Of a stretch of DNA of 64,000 nt, positions 7,273 through 15,602 are shown in pieces. The position numbers were made by a program, and so were the translations under genes. The notes under the pieces were generated by a model. It saw nothing but the letters and a program-made list of their open reading frames with translations. It was not told the DNA's origin and made no database searches. The DNA is from Bacillota bacterium (GTDB lineage Bacteria > Bacillota > Clostridia > Lachnospirales > Lachnospiraceae): NCBI GenBank assembly GCA_023391695.1, contig JAEWAK010000008.1, positions 62,001-126,000 on the forward strand, given 5' to 3'. Position 1 is the first letter of the stretch. Every line of letters begins with the position of its first letter.

Positions 7273-8787
7273 TTACCCGGAAAGTATTCGCTTGCGGTAA
7301 TTGCTGGGAGTTTCCCCATACTTACGCTGGAACATCTCCGAGAATGTTCTTGCATCGCGGTATCCTGCCTCCAAAGCTATTTCATATGCCATTTTATCCG
7401 TAGTGAGCAGTAGCTTAACCGCATGTTCCATACGGATCTCATTGAGGTAATCCTTGAAATTCCTGCCGGCCTGTTTTTTAAAGAAAGCACTGAAATAATA
7501 GGGATTCATGTGGATTTCCTGAGCCAGGACATCCAAGGTCAGATTTTCCTGATAATGCCGTCCGATATATTCCTTGGCGCGGATAATGTCTTTCTTATCA
7601 CTTTCCAAAAGCGAGTGTCGTACCAGTGACCCGTATTTTTCATATAAGTCTCTGAAATACCGGGTTAGCTCTTCATAATCATAAAAGCTCCGGCTCTTAT
7701 CCAACATCTCTTTCATCTGGACCCCGGTTCCCTCCAACCCCATGGACCAAACCCGCAGTTCCATATCCCAGATACAGTTACAAAAATGGAAACAGGCGTC
7801 TTCCTTTCTTCCATCCGATATCATACATACTGCTTTCAGAAGTTTTTCAAACCATTGCCCGCATTCTTCCGCCGACTGTTTAAAAATTGCCTGCTGCATG
7901 CCTACACTATACTCCCTTACCTTGGAATGCTCTCCCTGACGGGCAAAGACTCTCTCTTCCACATCCAACAGCATGCGCGGTAAATATCCTGCAAAATAAA
8001 AGTATCCCTGCATATCCTTACAGGCAGCATACTGGCCCGGTATTTCGCTCATGGAATGTACCTCTTTTCCAACGATGATTCCAACGGAGTGATGTTTTTC
8101 CTCTTCCGCCAGACTCCTTAGCTGGTGCAGGAGAGCCTTTCCTTCCGGCTTATTCATTCCTTTCAAAACCACTATAATGCTGTTATTTTTCTCAAAAACA
8201 ATTCCTCTGTTTTCCACTTCTAATGCCTGTTCCCAAAAAGACAGTACTGAAAATGCAATCAGGCGCCTCTCCCTGGACGTCTCTTCCCTGTCATACAATA
8301 CTACAATCTGTGCGGGCAGGTAAATCGTATCCTCCAGGGCATCCAGTTTTTCATAGGGCATGTCATTTTCACCGGCCTGGTCTTCTCCGGGGGTGCTTTT
8401 CCAACTCAGTCTTTCCTGAATTGTCAGCAGACATTTTTCCAAAGCATGCATTAACTCCTCCTGATTGACCGGCTTGAGCAGGTAGTCTGCGGCACCGTAC
8501 TTTACTGCATCCTGGGCATAGGAAAAATTCTGGTAACCGCTGATAAAAATCACCTGTGTCTCGCTTTTGAACTCCTTTAGTTTACTCAGTATCTGTATCC
8601 CGTCTATTTTTGGCATCGCTATATCCAATAAGGCAATATCCGGCCGCAGGGACAAGATCCCGTCCAGTGCCGACTGCCCGTCTTCATAGACTTCCGCCAC
8701 TTCAATCCCCATTATTTCCCAATCAATTAATTTCCTAAGTCCGCGGATGATAACAGGTTCATCATCCGCAATAATCATCTTTATCAT
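7273..8787 (-). CDS. AraC-type response regulator (YesN-like)
   Basis: 504 residues. N-terminal receiver domain: MIKMIIADDEPVIIRGL with the acidic pair, LLDIAMPKIDG with the phospho-acceptor Asp, FISGY and ADYLLKPV. A long variable middle follows, and an AraC DNA-binding domain closes it (YQENLTLDVLAQEIHMNPYY, EIALEAGYRDARTFSEMF, GETPSNYRKR). This layout is typical of Firmicute regulators that control adjacent sugar ABC transporters. Two bases separate it from the histidine kinase gene, so the pair is co-transcribed and should act on the solute-binding protein operon at 10.7-14 kb. Confidence 0.92.
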   Translation of the reverse strand: MIKMIIADDEPVIIRGLRKLIDWEIMGIEVAEVYEDGQSALDGILSLRPDIALLDIAMPKIDGIQILSKLKEFKSETQVIFISGYQNFSYAQDAVKYGAADYLLKPVNQEELMHALEKCLLTIQERLSWKSTPGEDQAGENDMPYEKLDALEDTIYLPAQIVVLYDREETSRERRLIAFSVLSFWEQALEVENRGIVFEKNNSIIVVLKGMNKPEGKALLHQLRSLAEEEKHHSVGIIVGKEVHSMSEIPGQYAACKDMQGYFYFAGYLPRMLLDVEERVFARQGEHSKVREYSVGMQQAIFKQSAEECGQWFEKLLKAVCMISDGRKEDACFHFCNCIWDMELRVWSMGLEGTGVQMKEMLDKSRSFYDYEELTRYFRDLYEKYGSLVRHSLLESDKKDIIRAKEYIGRHYQENLTLDVLAQEIHMNPYYFSAFFKKQAGRNFKDYLNEIRMEHAVKLLLTTDKMAYEIALEAGYRDARTFSEMFQRKYGETPSNYRKRILSG

Positions 8788-8789
8788 CC

Positions 8790-10613
8790 TTAAGCTTTCT
8801 CCTCTTTTACATACGGCATTACAATACGGATCATGGTTCCTACCCCAACCTGGCTGGTCACCTTAATACCATAAGGTTCACCATACAAATACCGTACACG
8901 GTCATGGACATTTTTCAGTCCGATACTCTGCCAGTCATCTTCCCGTTTGATACCGATGGCCTCACTTTCGATTAAATCATATAAACTTTGCATGATATCC
9001 TTGCTCATACCAACACCGTCATCCATAACTGCAATTTCCATTTTACCGTCCTTTGCCGTTACATCGATCATGACCGTACCGTTTCCGCCCCGAGCCTTGA
9101 ATCCATGAACATAAGCATTCTCCACAATGGGCTGTAAAATCAGCTTGGGAACTCTGGCATCCGAATAACCGTTTAATTCCACAGCCAGGTGGATTTTCCC
9201 ATTAATACGGCAATTCAGCAGGTATACATACTTTTCCGCAATTTCTACTTCTCTTACCAACGGGACGACATCCTGCACCGTTCCTATCATATACCGGATC
9301 TGGGCAGATAATGCCTCTATCATTTTAGAAACCTTGTTTCCGTCCTTTTCTTCCAAGGCTGTCATACGGATTACCTCCAGTGTATTAAAAAGAAAATGGG
9401 GGTATATCTGGGATTTGAGAGCTGTCATTTCCGCTTCATTCTGTTTAATCTGTGCGACAAAGGACTGGTTGATATATTTTTCCAGCTCCCGGGACATCTC
9501 ATTAAACCGTTTTGATAAAACACCGATTTCATCATTGCTTTCCACCAGCAGCAGGACATTAAAATCACCGATCTCCAGTTTGCCCATCTGTCTCATCATA
9601 TCCCGGATAGGGCGGGTAAGTTTTCTGGAAAACAGAATGGATACCCCAAAAAGTGCAAGGATCGAGACCAGAATTATGGTATACATCAGGTTTCTGGTAG
9701 CCCAAAGCTTACCGAAAGCGGCCTTTTTATCCATCTGCACCGTAATGGAAATACCATAATCATTCGCCGGAACATGAATAATAAAATCTTTGGAACTACC
9801 CTCCAGTTTTATTTTCGCTTCTCCTAAATTCTTACCGATCAGTTCCTTCTGTGTGCTGTAGAAACATCTGTTTTCACTGTCATAAACATAAATTTTACTA
9901 TTGTCCCCAAAATCCGCCGACATAAACAGCGAATAAATCAGCTTCATATCTATATCAATAAAAATTGTCCCCACATAGGGCTGCTCCGTTAATCCTCCGG
10001 ATAAATTAAAATAATTCCGGGCCACCGTAAATACCTCATCGTTCTGGTAATGAAAATAAGAGTTACGGTGGGTTGGAATCAAAATCATATCTTTCGACTT
10101 TTTATCCAGGTGTCCAAAATCCATCACCCGGTAAAAAATATCCCAATCCTTAAAATAGGTATTCCTTCCGCTGTAAGGAAATCTCAAATCTTCCTCTGTC
10201 CCAAGAAAAAAAGTTCCGACTATGGAACTGTCCACGGCATAGACATTCTGCAAAAAACCGGTCATGTTCTGCCTGCGTACAAGTTCCTGCTTCTCCGGCT
10301 CGATTCCGACCGCCTCCAGGATTTTCCTGAGATTATCAAACGACATATAATTATACTGAAACTTTCCTTCGCTGGAATAATTATAATAATAGGGCATCTT
10401 GGAAATATCGTTAAAGGACTCCAGCTCCTTATCCAGGGAAACACTTATGTATCTTGCCGCCTGTTCGTAGCCGGAGGTGATTGACATCTGATAATCGTAC
10501 AACATCCGGTTGGTAACTACCGTAACAAGAATCAGCATAGGAAACAGCCCTACCAGTATAATAACCAGCGCGAATTTATGATACAGACTGAGGTTATTTA
10601 GGGATTTTTTCAT
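8790..10613 (-). CDS. Membrane sensor histidine kinase (YesM-like)
   Basis: About 607 residues from the ATG at 10613, which has GGAGGG 8 nt upstream; 18 extra residues in the open frame lack one. Order: a transmembrane segment (FALVIILVGLFPMLILVTVV), a large extracellular sensor of dCache type, a second helix (LMYTIILVSILALFGVSILF), HAMP (RKLTRPIRDMMRQMGKLEIG), a His_kinase domain (ALKSQIYPHFLFNTLEVIRM, phospho-acceptor His in YPHFLFN) and a HATPase (LILQPIVENAYVHG, VMDDGVGMS, SIGLKNVHDRVRYLYG). It likely senses an extracellular sugar and phosphorylates the adjacent response regulator. Confidence 0.93.
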   Translation of the reverse strand: MKKSLNNLSLYHKFALVIILVGLFPMLILVTVVTNRMLYDYQMSITSGYEQAARYISVSLDKELESFNDISKMPYYYNYSSEGKFQYNYMSFDNLRKILEAVGIEPEKQELVRRQNMTGFLQNVYAVDSSIVGTFFLGTEEDLRFPYSGRNTYFKDWDIFYRVMDFGHLDKKSKDMILIPTHRNSYFHYQNDEVFTVARNYFNLSGGLTEQPYVGTIFIDIDMKLIYSLFMSADFGDNSKIYVYDSENRCFYSTQKELIGKNLGEAKIKLEGSSKDFIIHVPANDYGISITVQMDKKAAFGKLWATRNLMYTIILVSILALFGVSILFSRKLTRPIRDMMRQMGKLEIGDFNVLLLVESNDEIGVLSKRFNEMSRELEKYINQSFVAQIKQNEAEMTALKSQIYPHFLFNTLEVIRMTALEEKDGNKVSKMIEALSAQIRYMIGTVQDVVPLVREVEIAEKYVYLLNCRINGKIHLAVELNGYSDARVPKLILQPIVENAYVHGFKARGGNGTVMIDVTAKDGKMEIAVMDDGVGMSKDIMQSLYDLIESEAIGIKREDDWQSIGLKNVHDRVRYLYGEPYGIKVTSQVGVGTMIRIVMPYVKEEKA

Positions 10614-10716
10614 ATTCACTGCCCTCCGATCCTTAAAAATAAGGAAAGAGAAGGCATGTATACACACACCTTCCTGTTTTTTAAGTTATTTTAACATATG
10701 TCAAGCCTTTCAACAA

Positions 10717-11676
10717 TCAGCCTTTTGCTGCCCCTGCCGTAATTCCTTTTACAAAATACTTCTGCAGGCAGATAAAAATTAACAAGGCCGGAATGATAGA
10801 AATAACCGTTCCTGCAAATACAATATCCCACCGTGCGGAATACTGCCCTACAAAGGAATAAACTTCTGCCGTAATTGTCTTGGCTTTTCCGGAAGGGAGC
10901 ACCAGATAGGGCATTAAAAAGTCATTCCAGATTCCCAGCCCGTTTAACACCACCATGGATGCGGTACAGGGTGACAGTAAGGGAAATGTTACTTTAAAAA
11001 ACACCTGAAAAGGATTACATCCGTCGATTCTGGCCGCCTCTTCGATTTCAAGGGGAATTCCTTTTAAAAAACTGCAGTACATTAAACTGCCGAAAGCCAC
11101 GGAACCGGCAATATAACTTAGTATGGGCCCCATCAAATTTCCGTAAACACCCAGGATTTTCATTTCCTTAAACAGGGGAAACATATAAAGCTGGAACGGA
11201 ATCATCATGCCGGCCAGAAAATAAATATAAATAACGGCCGTCACCCTGTTTTTACACCGCTCGATCCCATATGCAGCCATTGGGACAATACATACAATCA
11301 GAAGCTCGGAAACAACGGTCAGTATGACACTGTTCTTAATTGCCCCCAGAAAGTCGGACTGTGCAAACAGATCCTTAAAATTCTGCAAAAACAGGGAAGA
11401 AGGGAAAGCCATAGGGTTTTTCAGAATCTCACCATTGCTTTTAAAGGCGGAAATAAAGGCAAAAAAGATGGGAACCAGAAATAGAACTGCCAGTAATACG
11501 GTAATAATAAACAGGATAACGGATGGTATCCTTGATCGTTTATACATGTTCTTCCGTTTATCCATGCTTTTCCGTTTATCCATGCTTTTCCGTTTATCCT
11601 TGTTTTTCTCCTTTTGCACGTTTTCCCACTTATGCATGTTTTTCTCTTTTTGCATCTGATATACCGGCTCTGCCAT
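10717..11676 (-). CDS. Sugar ABC transporter permease, MalG/CUT1 type
   Basis: 319 residues. Six predicted membrane helices start at about residue 50 (IPSVILFIITVLLAVLFLVP). The BPD_transp_1 EAA loop reads EIEEAARIDGCNPFQVFFKV. The start ATG overlaps the TAA of the upstream permease (TAATG), giving translational coupling, with GGGAGG upstream. The first ~45 residues are unusual: a low-complexity basic segment made by 18-bp DNA repeats (KRKSMD units), which the family does not normally have, so functional translation could also begin at an internal Met. The partner ATPase is not encoded here; a shared MsmX/UgpC-like ATPase is expected elsewhere. Confidence 0.92.
   Translation of the reverse strand: MAEPVYQMQKEKNMHKWENVQKEKNKDKRKSMDKRKSMDKRKNMYKRSRIPSVILFIITVLLAVLFLVPIFFAFISAFKSNGEILKNPMAFPSSLFLQNFKDLFAQSDFLGAIKNSVILTVVSELLIVCIVPMAAYGIERCKNRVTAVIYIYFLAGMMIPFQLYMFPLFKEMKILGVYGNLMGPILSYIAGSVAFGSLMYCSFLKGIPLEIEEAARIDGCNPFQVFFKVTFPLLSPCTASMVVLNGLGIWNDFLMPYLVLPSGKAKTITAEVYSFVGQYSARWDIVFAGTVISIIPALLIFICLQKYFVKGITAGAAKG
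11537..11608. repeat. 18-bp tandem repeats inside permease N-terminus
   Basis: Four units related to CGTTTATCCATGCTTTTC (11537-11554, 11555-11572, 11573-11590, 11591-11608), two of them identical, with more degenerate units continuing to about 11644. They encode repeated K-R-K-S-M-D blocks on the minus strand and stay in frame because the period is 18. Confidence 0.85.
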
Positions 11677-12560
11677 TACATCTGCACCTCCCTGCTTCTT
11701 AAGAATTTCTGCTGCACCGTATTCAGGAGCATAATAAGGAACAGTAAAACAATACCGACTGCCGTACCAAATCCCTGTCTTCCTTCACCAAAGCCGACTT
11801 TATACAAAAGGTAAACAACTGTCTCTGAAGTAAATCCCGGTCCTCCGTCGGTCATAACGGAAATCTGATCGAACACTTTTAAACCATTGATCAGGGACAA
11901 GGTAAAATTAATGGTAAAAGCTCCTGAAATCAGCGGAAGTGTAATATGCTTAAGACGCTGTACAGAAGATGCCCCGTCTATTTTCGCTGCCTCCACCACG
12001 TCCATGGAAACACTCTGCAGGGAGGCCAGATATATGATCATGTAATAGCCGGCACCCTTCCATATCAGGACCACCCCAACCATGACCAATGTCATTGATA
12101 CCTTTCCCAACCAATCCTGTGTAAGGTTTTCAAGTCCAATATTTCTTAATACGGAGTTAATGGCACCAAAATTATAATTATACATGATCTTCCAAATAAA
12201 ACCCGATACAATTCCGCTGATCAGTACCGGTATATAAAAAGCGCTGCGGAAGAAGTTCTTCCACCACTTGATATTATCAACAATCAATGCAAGAATTAAT
12301 GCAATCAGATTTTCAAATATGGATATAAACACAGTCAATACCACGGTATTCTTTAAGGCATTGCCAAAGCGTGCACTGGTAAATATTTCAATATAATTCC
12401 GAAGTCCGATAAAATTCACTTTGGGACTGATACCGTCCCACGATGTAAAACTATAATATACACTGGCTATGGTCGGCACTATAATAAATAATGTAAATAA
12501 AATAAACGATGGTGCGATGAATCCGCAAGTTATCCAGTCAAATCGTTTCTTCTTTGTCAT
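11676..12560 (-). CDS. Sugar ABC transporter permease, UgpA/MalF/CUT1 type
   Basis: About 294 residues from the ATG at 12560 (AAGGAGA upstream, giving MTKKKRFDWITCGFIAPSF); an open extension to 12641 lacks a ribosome site. Six helices, beginning CGFIAPSFILFTLFIIVPTI; the EAA loop reads MDVVEAAKIDGASSVQRLKH, the contact with the ATPase. It follows the solute-binding protein gene and is coupled to the second permease by a 1-bp stop-start overlap. Together they form an importer for an oligosaccharide. Confidence 0.93.
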   Translation of the reverse strand: MTKKKRFDWITCGFIAPSFILFTLFIIVPTIASVYYSFTSWDGISPKVNFIGLRNYIEIFTSARFGNALKNTVVLTVFISIFENLIALILALIVDNIKWWKNFFRSAFYIPVLISGIVSGFIWKIMYNYNFGAINSVLRNIGLENLTQDWLGKVSMTLVMVGVVLIWKGAGYYMIIYLASLQSVSMDVVEAAKIDGASSVQRLKHITLPLISGAFTINFTLSLINGLKVFDQISVMTDGGPGFTSETVVYLLYKVGFGEGRQGFGTAVGIVLLFLIMLLNTVQQKFLRSREVQM

Positions 12561-12652
12561 ATCGCTTCCATCTCCTTTCCGGTCACTGAGAAGACTTGAT
12601 AGGTAAGGGATGGCCCCTTTGGATACAGCTTGCCATCCCAATTTTTATTATC

Positions 12653-14014
12653 CTAATTGATACCTGTTCCCGTTAAAGGATTGAAGTTTGCCATACTGGT
12701 TTTCCAGGTGTTGTTTAACTCTGCTGCACAGGAAGCCATCTCACGCTCTCCGGTCAGATACTCAATCACAGTCTTGTACATAAAATTACGGAAATCCGGT
12801 GGAAGCTCATTGTCGCCTGCAAATCCGTTCCACATAGGACTTAATTTGTCTGCCGTACCCTGTGCATCGATAACTTTCCGGAACACATCATTTATTTCAA
12901 GCTGGGGCTCATTTACCGTTACGGGAATTGCGCTCAGCCTTTCACAGTAAATTTTATATTCCTCCGGAGCAAAGAAAAACTTAATAAATTCTTCGGCTGC
13001 CGCTTTCTTATTCGGATCGGCTGCCGCTTCTTCGGATACAGCCAGCCCGCCAATACCGGAACCGCCTACGAGGCTTACTTTTCCGGCCGGACTGGGTACC
13101 GGAAACCACCCATATTCAAAATCCGGGTCTGCCTGTTCTATCTGGGAAAACATATGGGTTCCGGAGTACATCATCGCAGACATATTGCTTACCAGGAAAG
13201 TGGTGATCTGGGCATCCGGTGTTGAAATCCAGCCATCCTGGGCATACTTAAAAATATCCTTTAATTCATTGAAGGCCGCTGCAATAGCCGGGTCCGAGAA
13301 GTCTTTGGTGCCTGCGTAACAGTTCTTAATAAAATCTGGATCCTGGGACAATACCTGGTCATTATATGCCTTGAAAAACCAGAAGCCCATATGAAAGAGA
13401 TCCTGCCCCCCAACTACCAGGGGAGACATATCTCCCTTATCTTTAATTGTCTGGCACAGCTTTATAAATTCATCATAGTCAGCCGGTTCTTTCAAACCGT
13501 TGTCGTCAAAATATTTCTTATTATAAATAATACCCTGGGTATTTTCCCCGCTCAAAGGTGCCGTATAAACTTTTCCGTCAAACTCGGTCGTACTGGTAAA
13601 AAGAGAAGTAATCTCCTGAGACAGCACGGCAAGCTTTCCTGCCCTTACATACATTGCGGTATCCCGCATTTCCATTACATCCGGAAATTCCCCTACGCTG
13701 TCCTTGGTTTTAAGGAATTCACTGTAGGTTCCTCCATTGCCCGGAACGATATTGACCTTAATGTTATCGTGGGAATCGTTAAAATCCTGTACGATCTGGT
13801 TCATGGATGCTTTTGCACCTTCGTCACCGTCTGCAAAAATAAAATCAAGTTCAACCGGGTCCGAGCCTTCGCCTGCGGATACCGTGCTGTCGGTACTCCC
13901 TCCTGTTTTAACATTTCCGGAATCGCTGCTCCCAGTGGATTTGCCGCATCCCGCAAGCATTGTCCCCGTTACGGCAATACCAAGTAAAAGTGCCATAAGT
14001 TTCTTTGCTTTCAT
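12653..14014 (-). CDS. Extracellular sugar-binding lipoprotein of ABC transporter
   Basis: About 453 residues from the ATG at 14014, preceded by GGGAGGT. It starts with a lipoprotein signal peptide (MKAKKLMALLLGIAVTGTML then AGCGKS; lipobox Cys near residue 23) and a Ser/Gly/Thr linker, then an SBP_bac_1 fold (ELDFIFADGDEGAKASMNQI, GKVYTAPLSGENTQGIIYNK, SLVGGSGIGGLAVSEE). It captures a glycan oligomer outside the membrane and passes it to the two permeases. An upstream open frame (MKKQKQ...) reads through a repeated leader element and is not considered coding. The neighbouring GH94 phosphorylase and esterase suggest the ligand is a short, possibly acetylated oligosaccharide. Confidence 0.92.
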   Translation of the reverse strand: MKAKKLMALLLGIAVTGTMLAGCGKSTGSSDSGNVKTGGSTDSTVSAGEGSDPVELDFIFADGDEGAKASMNQIVQDFNDSHDNIKVNIVPGNGGTYSEFLKTKDSVGEFPDVMEMRDTAMYVRAGKLAVLSQEITSLFTSTTEFDGKVYTAPLSGENTQGIIYNKKYFDDNGLKEPADYDEFIKLCQTIKDKGDMSPLVVGGQDLFHMGFWFFKAYNDQVLSQDPDFIKNCYAGTKDFSDPAIAAAFNELKDIFKYAQDGWISTPDAQITTFLVSNMSAMMYSGTHMFSQIEQADPDFEYGWFPVPSPAGKVSLVGGSGIGGLAVSEEAAADPNKKAAAEEFIKFFFAPEEYKIYCERLSAIPVTVNEPQLEINDVFRKVIDAQGTADKLSPMWNGFAGDNELPPDFRNFMYKTVIEYLTGEREMASCAAELNNTWKTSMANFNPLTGTGIN

Positions 14015-14019
14015 AATAC

Positions 14020-14088
14020 CTCCCATCTGTGCGCCCTGGCACACGTATAAATCATGATGTTGAAAAAACTGCTTTTGTTTTTTCAACC
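14020..14088 (-). repeat. Two-hairpin leader element, copy A
   Basis: On the minus strand this ~70-bp block holds an A/T hairpin (TTGAAAAA...TTTTTCAA, 14086-14060), a GC hairpin (GTGTGCCAGGGCGCAC, 14044-14029) and AGATGGGAG, whose GGGAG is the ribosome site of the lipoprotein gene. A near-identical block precedes the ACP gene at 47683-47751. A 1-nt indel between the copies shifts the reading frame, so conservation is at DNA/RNA level, not protein. Confidence 0.8.
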
Positions 14089-14218
14089 TACCTTCCTCCT
14101 TGCCTCGTGGCTTTTTGAAATCTTGTGACTTCGTTTGCTATTTCACTATACCAGGTTTTTAAAGAGGCAGAAACTCACTTTTTTAAGGCCTGAATACAAA
14201 TTTTTTAGATATTTTACC

Positions 14219-15310
14219 TTATAAATAATGATCCACAAAATCATAACAGCCGCCGTACCATTCGTGGATTCCTTCAAAAACCTGATGCACCGCCCTCTCT
14301 TTACTGCCCAAGAGCCGGTACACCCCCTGTATTTTCTCTGCCTGTTCTTTCGGATCGGCAATCCCCCTTGGACCGTTCAGTACGTCGCGGTTTCCATTTT
14401 CCATATATAAATATCTGGGGGCAATCAGGGCAGTAATATCACAGATGTCGGCATACTGCCAGAGTTTCGGAAGATAATTGCAGGGGCAAAGATGGGTCCC
14501 TAAAATGCTGTCATAATAACCGTGGATATATCCGCTTATGACAGCCAATTTAATTCTCTCATCCATTGCCGCCAACCATAAGGTATTAAGCCCTCCTCCG
14601 GAAAAACCGGCACACCCGATTCTTTCCGCATCAATGCAGGACTGCTTTGCCGCAAAATCGACCAGACACATCATATCCCATAAAATCAGACCCTGGAAAC
14701 TAAGGCCCAGTGCTTCCGCGGTCTGAGCCAGATTTCTACAGGAAGAACCCAGTACGCTTTTTTGTCCGCTGTGGGCAAATGCCCGCTCTTCTAAAACAGT
14801 TTCTTCGATACGTTCGCCGAATCCCGGCGGATCGGGGCACAGTACCACATATCCTCTTTTTACAAATTCCTTACCATAACTTTCTTTCGGTGATCTTTCC
14901 AATTTTTCTCTTACTTCATCATTGCTTATGACTCCCGCTACCGTATCCTTGTTTGCTCCATGTGCCGGAATTGCAATCATAGCCCTATGCTTTTTTCCTT
15001 CCCGGGCAGTATCCGGAACCAGCATATAAAAAGGCATATAGACCTGGGGAAGGGTTTCCATCCGAAACTTTTTACGTACATACCCGTCCTCCTTTACCTC
15101 ATTAAGTTCCTCCGGCCTTATATTCCTGTCCCGATAATCCACTCCCATATTTTTTAACTGCTCCATACCAAGGATTTCATTCAGCTTGTCCGTTAGTTTC
15201 CTTTTCCATAAAGGCAGGTCTTCGGGCCGGTTTATTTCCGATGCCGTCAGTCTGTTCTGATTCTGATACAGATTTTGAAAAAACTTAAAATAAGAATACT
15301 TATTTTCCAT
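14219..15310 (-). CDS. Alpha/beta-hydrolase esterase (acetyl-xylan esterase/dienelactone hydrolase-like)
   Basis: 363 residues. The nucleophile elbow is CAGFSGGGLNTLWLA (Ser in GFSGG), with an acidic residue in YMENGNRDVLNGP and a late His in FEGIHEWYGG completing a plausible triad. An N-terminal cap region and YVVLCPDPPGFGER are typical of the large abhydrolase_7-like family of carbohydrate esterases. There is no signal peptide, so it is cytoplasmic. It lies between the GH94 phosphorylase and the ABC transporter on the same strand, which suggests it deacylates imported oligosaccharides. The exact substrate is unknown. Confidence 0.78.
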   Translation of the reverse strand: MENKYSYFKFFQNLYQNQNRLTASEINRPEDLPLWKRKLTDKLNEILGMEQLKNMGVDYRDRNIRPEELNEVKEDGYVRKKFRMETLPQVYMPFYMLVPDTAREGKKHRAMIAIPAHGANKDTVAGVISNDEVREKLERSPKESYGKEFVKRGYVVLCPDPPGFGERIEETVLEERAFAHSGQKSVLGSSCRNLAQTAEALGLSFQGLILWDMMCLVDFAAKQSCIDAERIGCAGFSGGGLNTLWLAAMDERIKLAVISGYIHGYYDSILGTHLCPCNYLPKLWQYADICDITALIAPRYLYMENGNRDVLNGPRGIADPKEQAEKIQGVYRLLGSKERAVHQVFEGIHEWYGGCYDFVDHYL

Positions 15311-15401
15311 ATGTATTAATACCTTCTTTCTAATAAAAATCTATAAGCCGCATAATATCATTATAACTTAAAATAGAAAGCTGTATAGTCTTTATAACAA
15401 T

Positions 15402-15445
15402 AAAAAGGCCTGCTGTCCGGTCGCAATCCAGACAAGCAGCCCTTT
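15402..15445 (-). terminator. Rho-independent terminator after GH94 gene
   Basis: On the minus strand GGGCTGCTTGTCTGG and CCGGACAGCAGGCC pair around a short loop, followed by TTTTTA. It ends the GH94 transcript, so the esterase and ABC genes beyond it probably have their own promoters. Confidence 0.8.
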
Positions 15446-15496
15446 ATAAGAAGGTTTTCCATTTTATGCTTGGTACTTAATATCAATGAATTCAAC

Positions 15497-15556
15497 TTAG
15501 TACCAGTATACCGCAAAGCGGGGCGTTCGAAACGGTGCAATGATTTTTCAAACACG
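15497..15556. repeat. Partial copy of a MITE-like element (family 2)
   Basis: Reverse-complemented, this segment reads TTTGAAAAATCATTGCACCG then GAACGCCCCGCTTTGCGGTA, closely resembling the left end of the element at 19969-20118 (TCTGAAAACTCATTGCACCG, then CCCTCCGCTTCGCGGTA). Only one end is evident here. It abuts a 9-bp tandem repeat. Confidence 0.55.
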
Positions 15557-15587
15557 CTCTACATGCTCTACACGCTCTACACGCTCT
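15552..15587. repeat. Four 9-bp tandem repeats
   Basis: ACACGCTCT occurs four times (one copy ACATGCTCT) between the GH94 stop codon and the partial MITE. No function is evident. Confidence 0.85.
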
Positions 15588-15602
15588 AAGCCTGCTATAA
15601 CT

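Noticed and set aside
14015..14086. N-terminal extension of the sugar-binding lipoprotein (MKKQKQ...)
   Set aside because: It reads through the repeated leader element, and the other copy is shifted by one base; the lipoprotein signal peptide and ribosome site fit the ATG at 14014.
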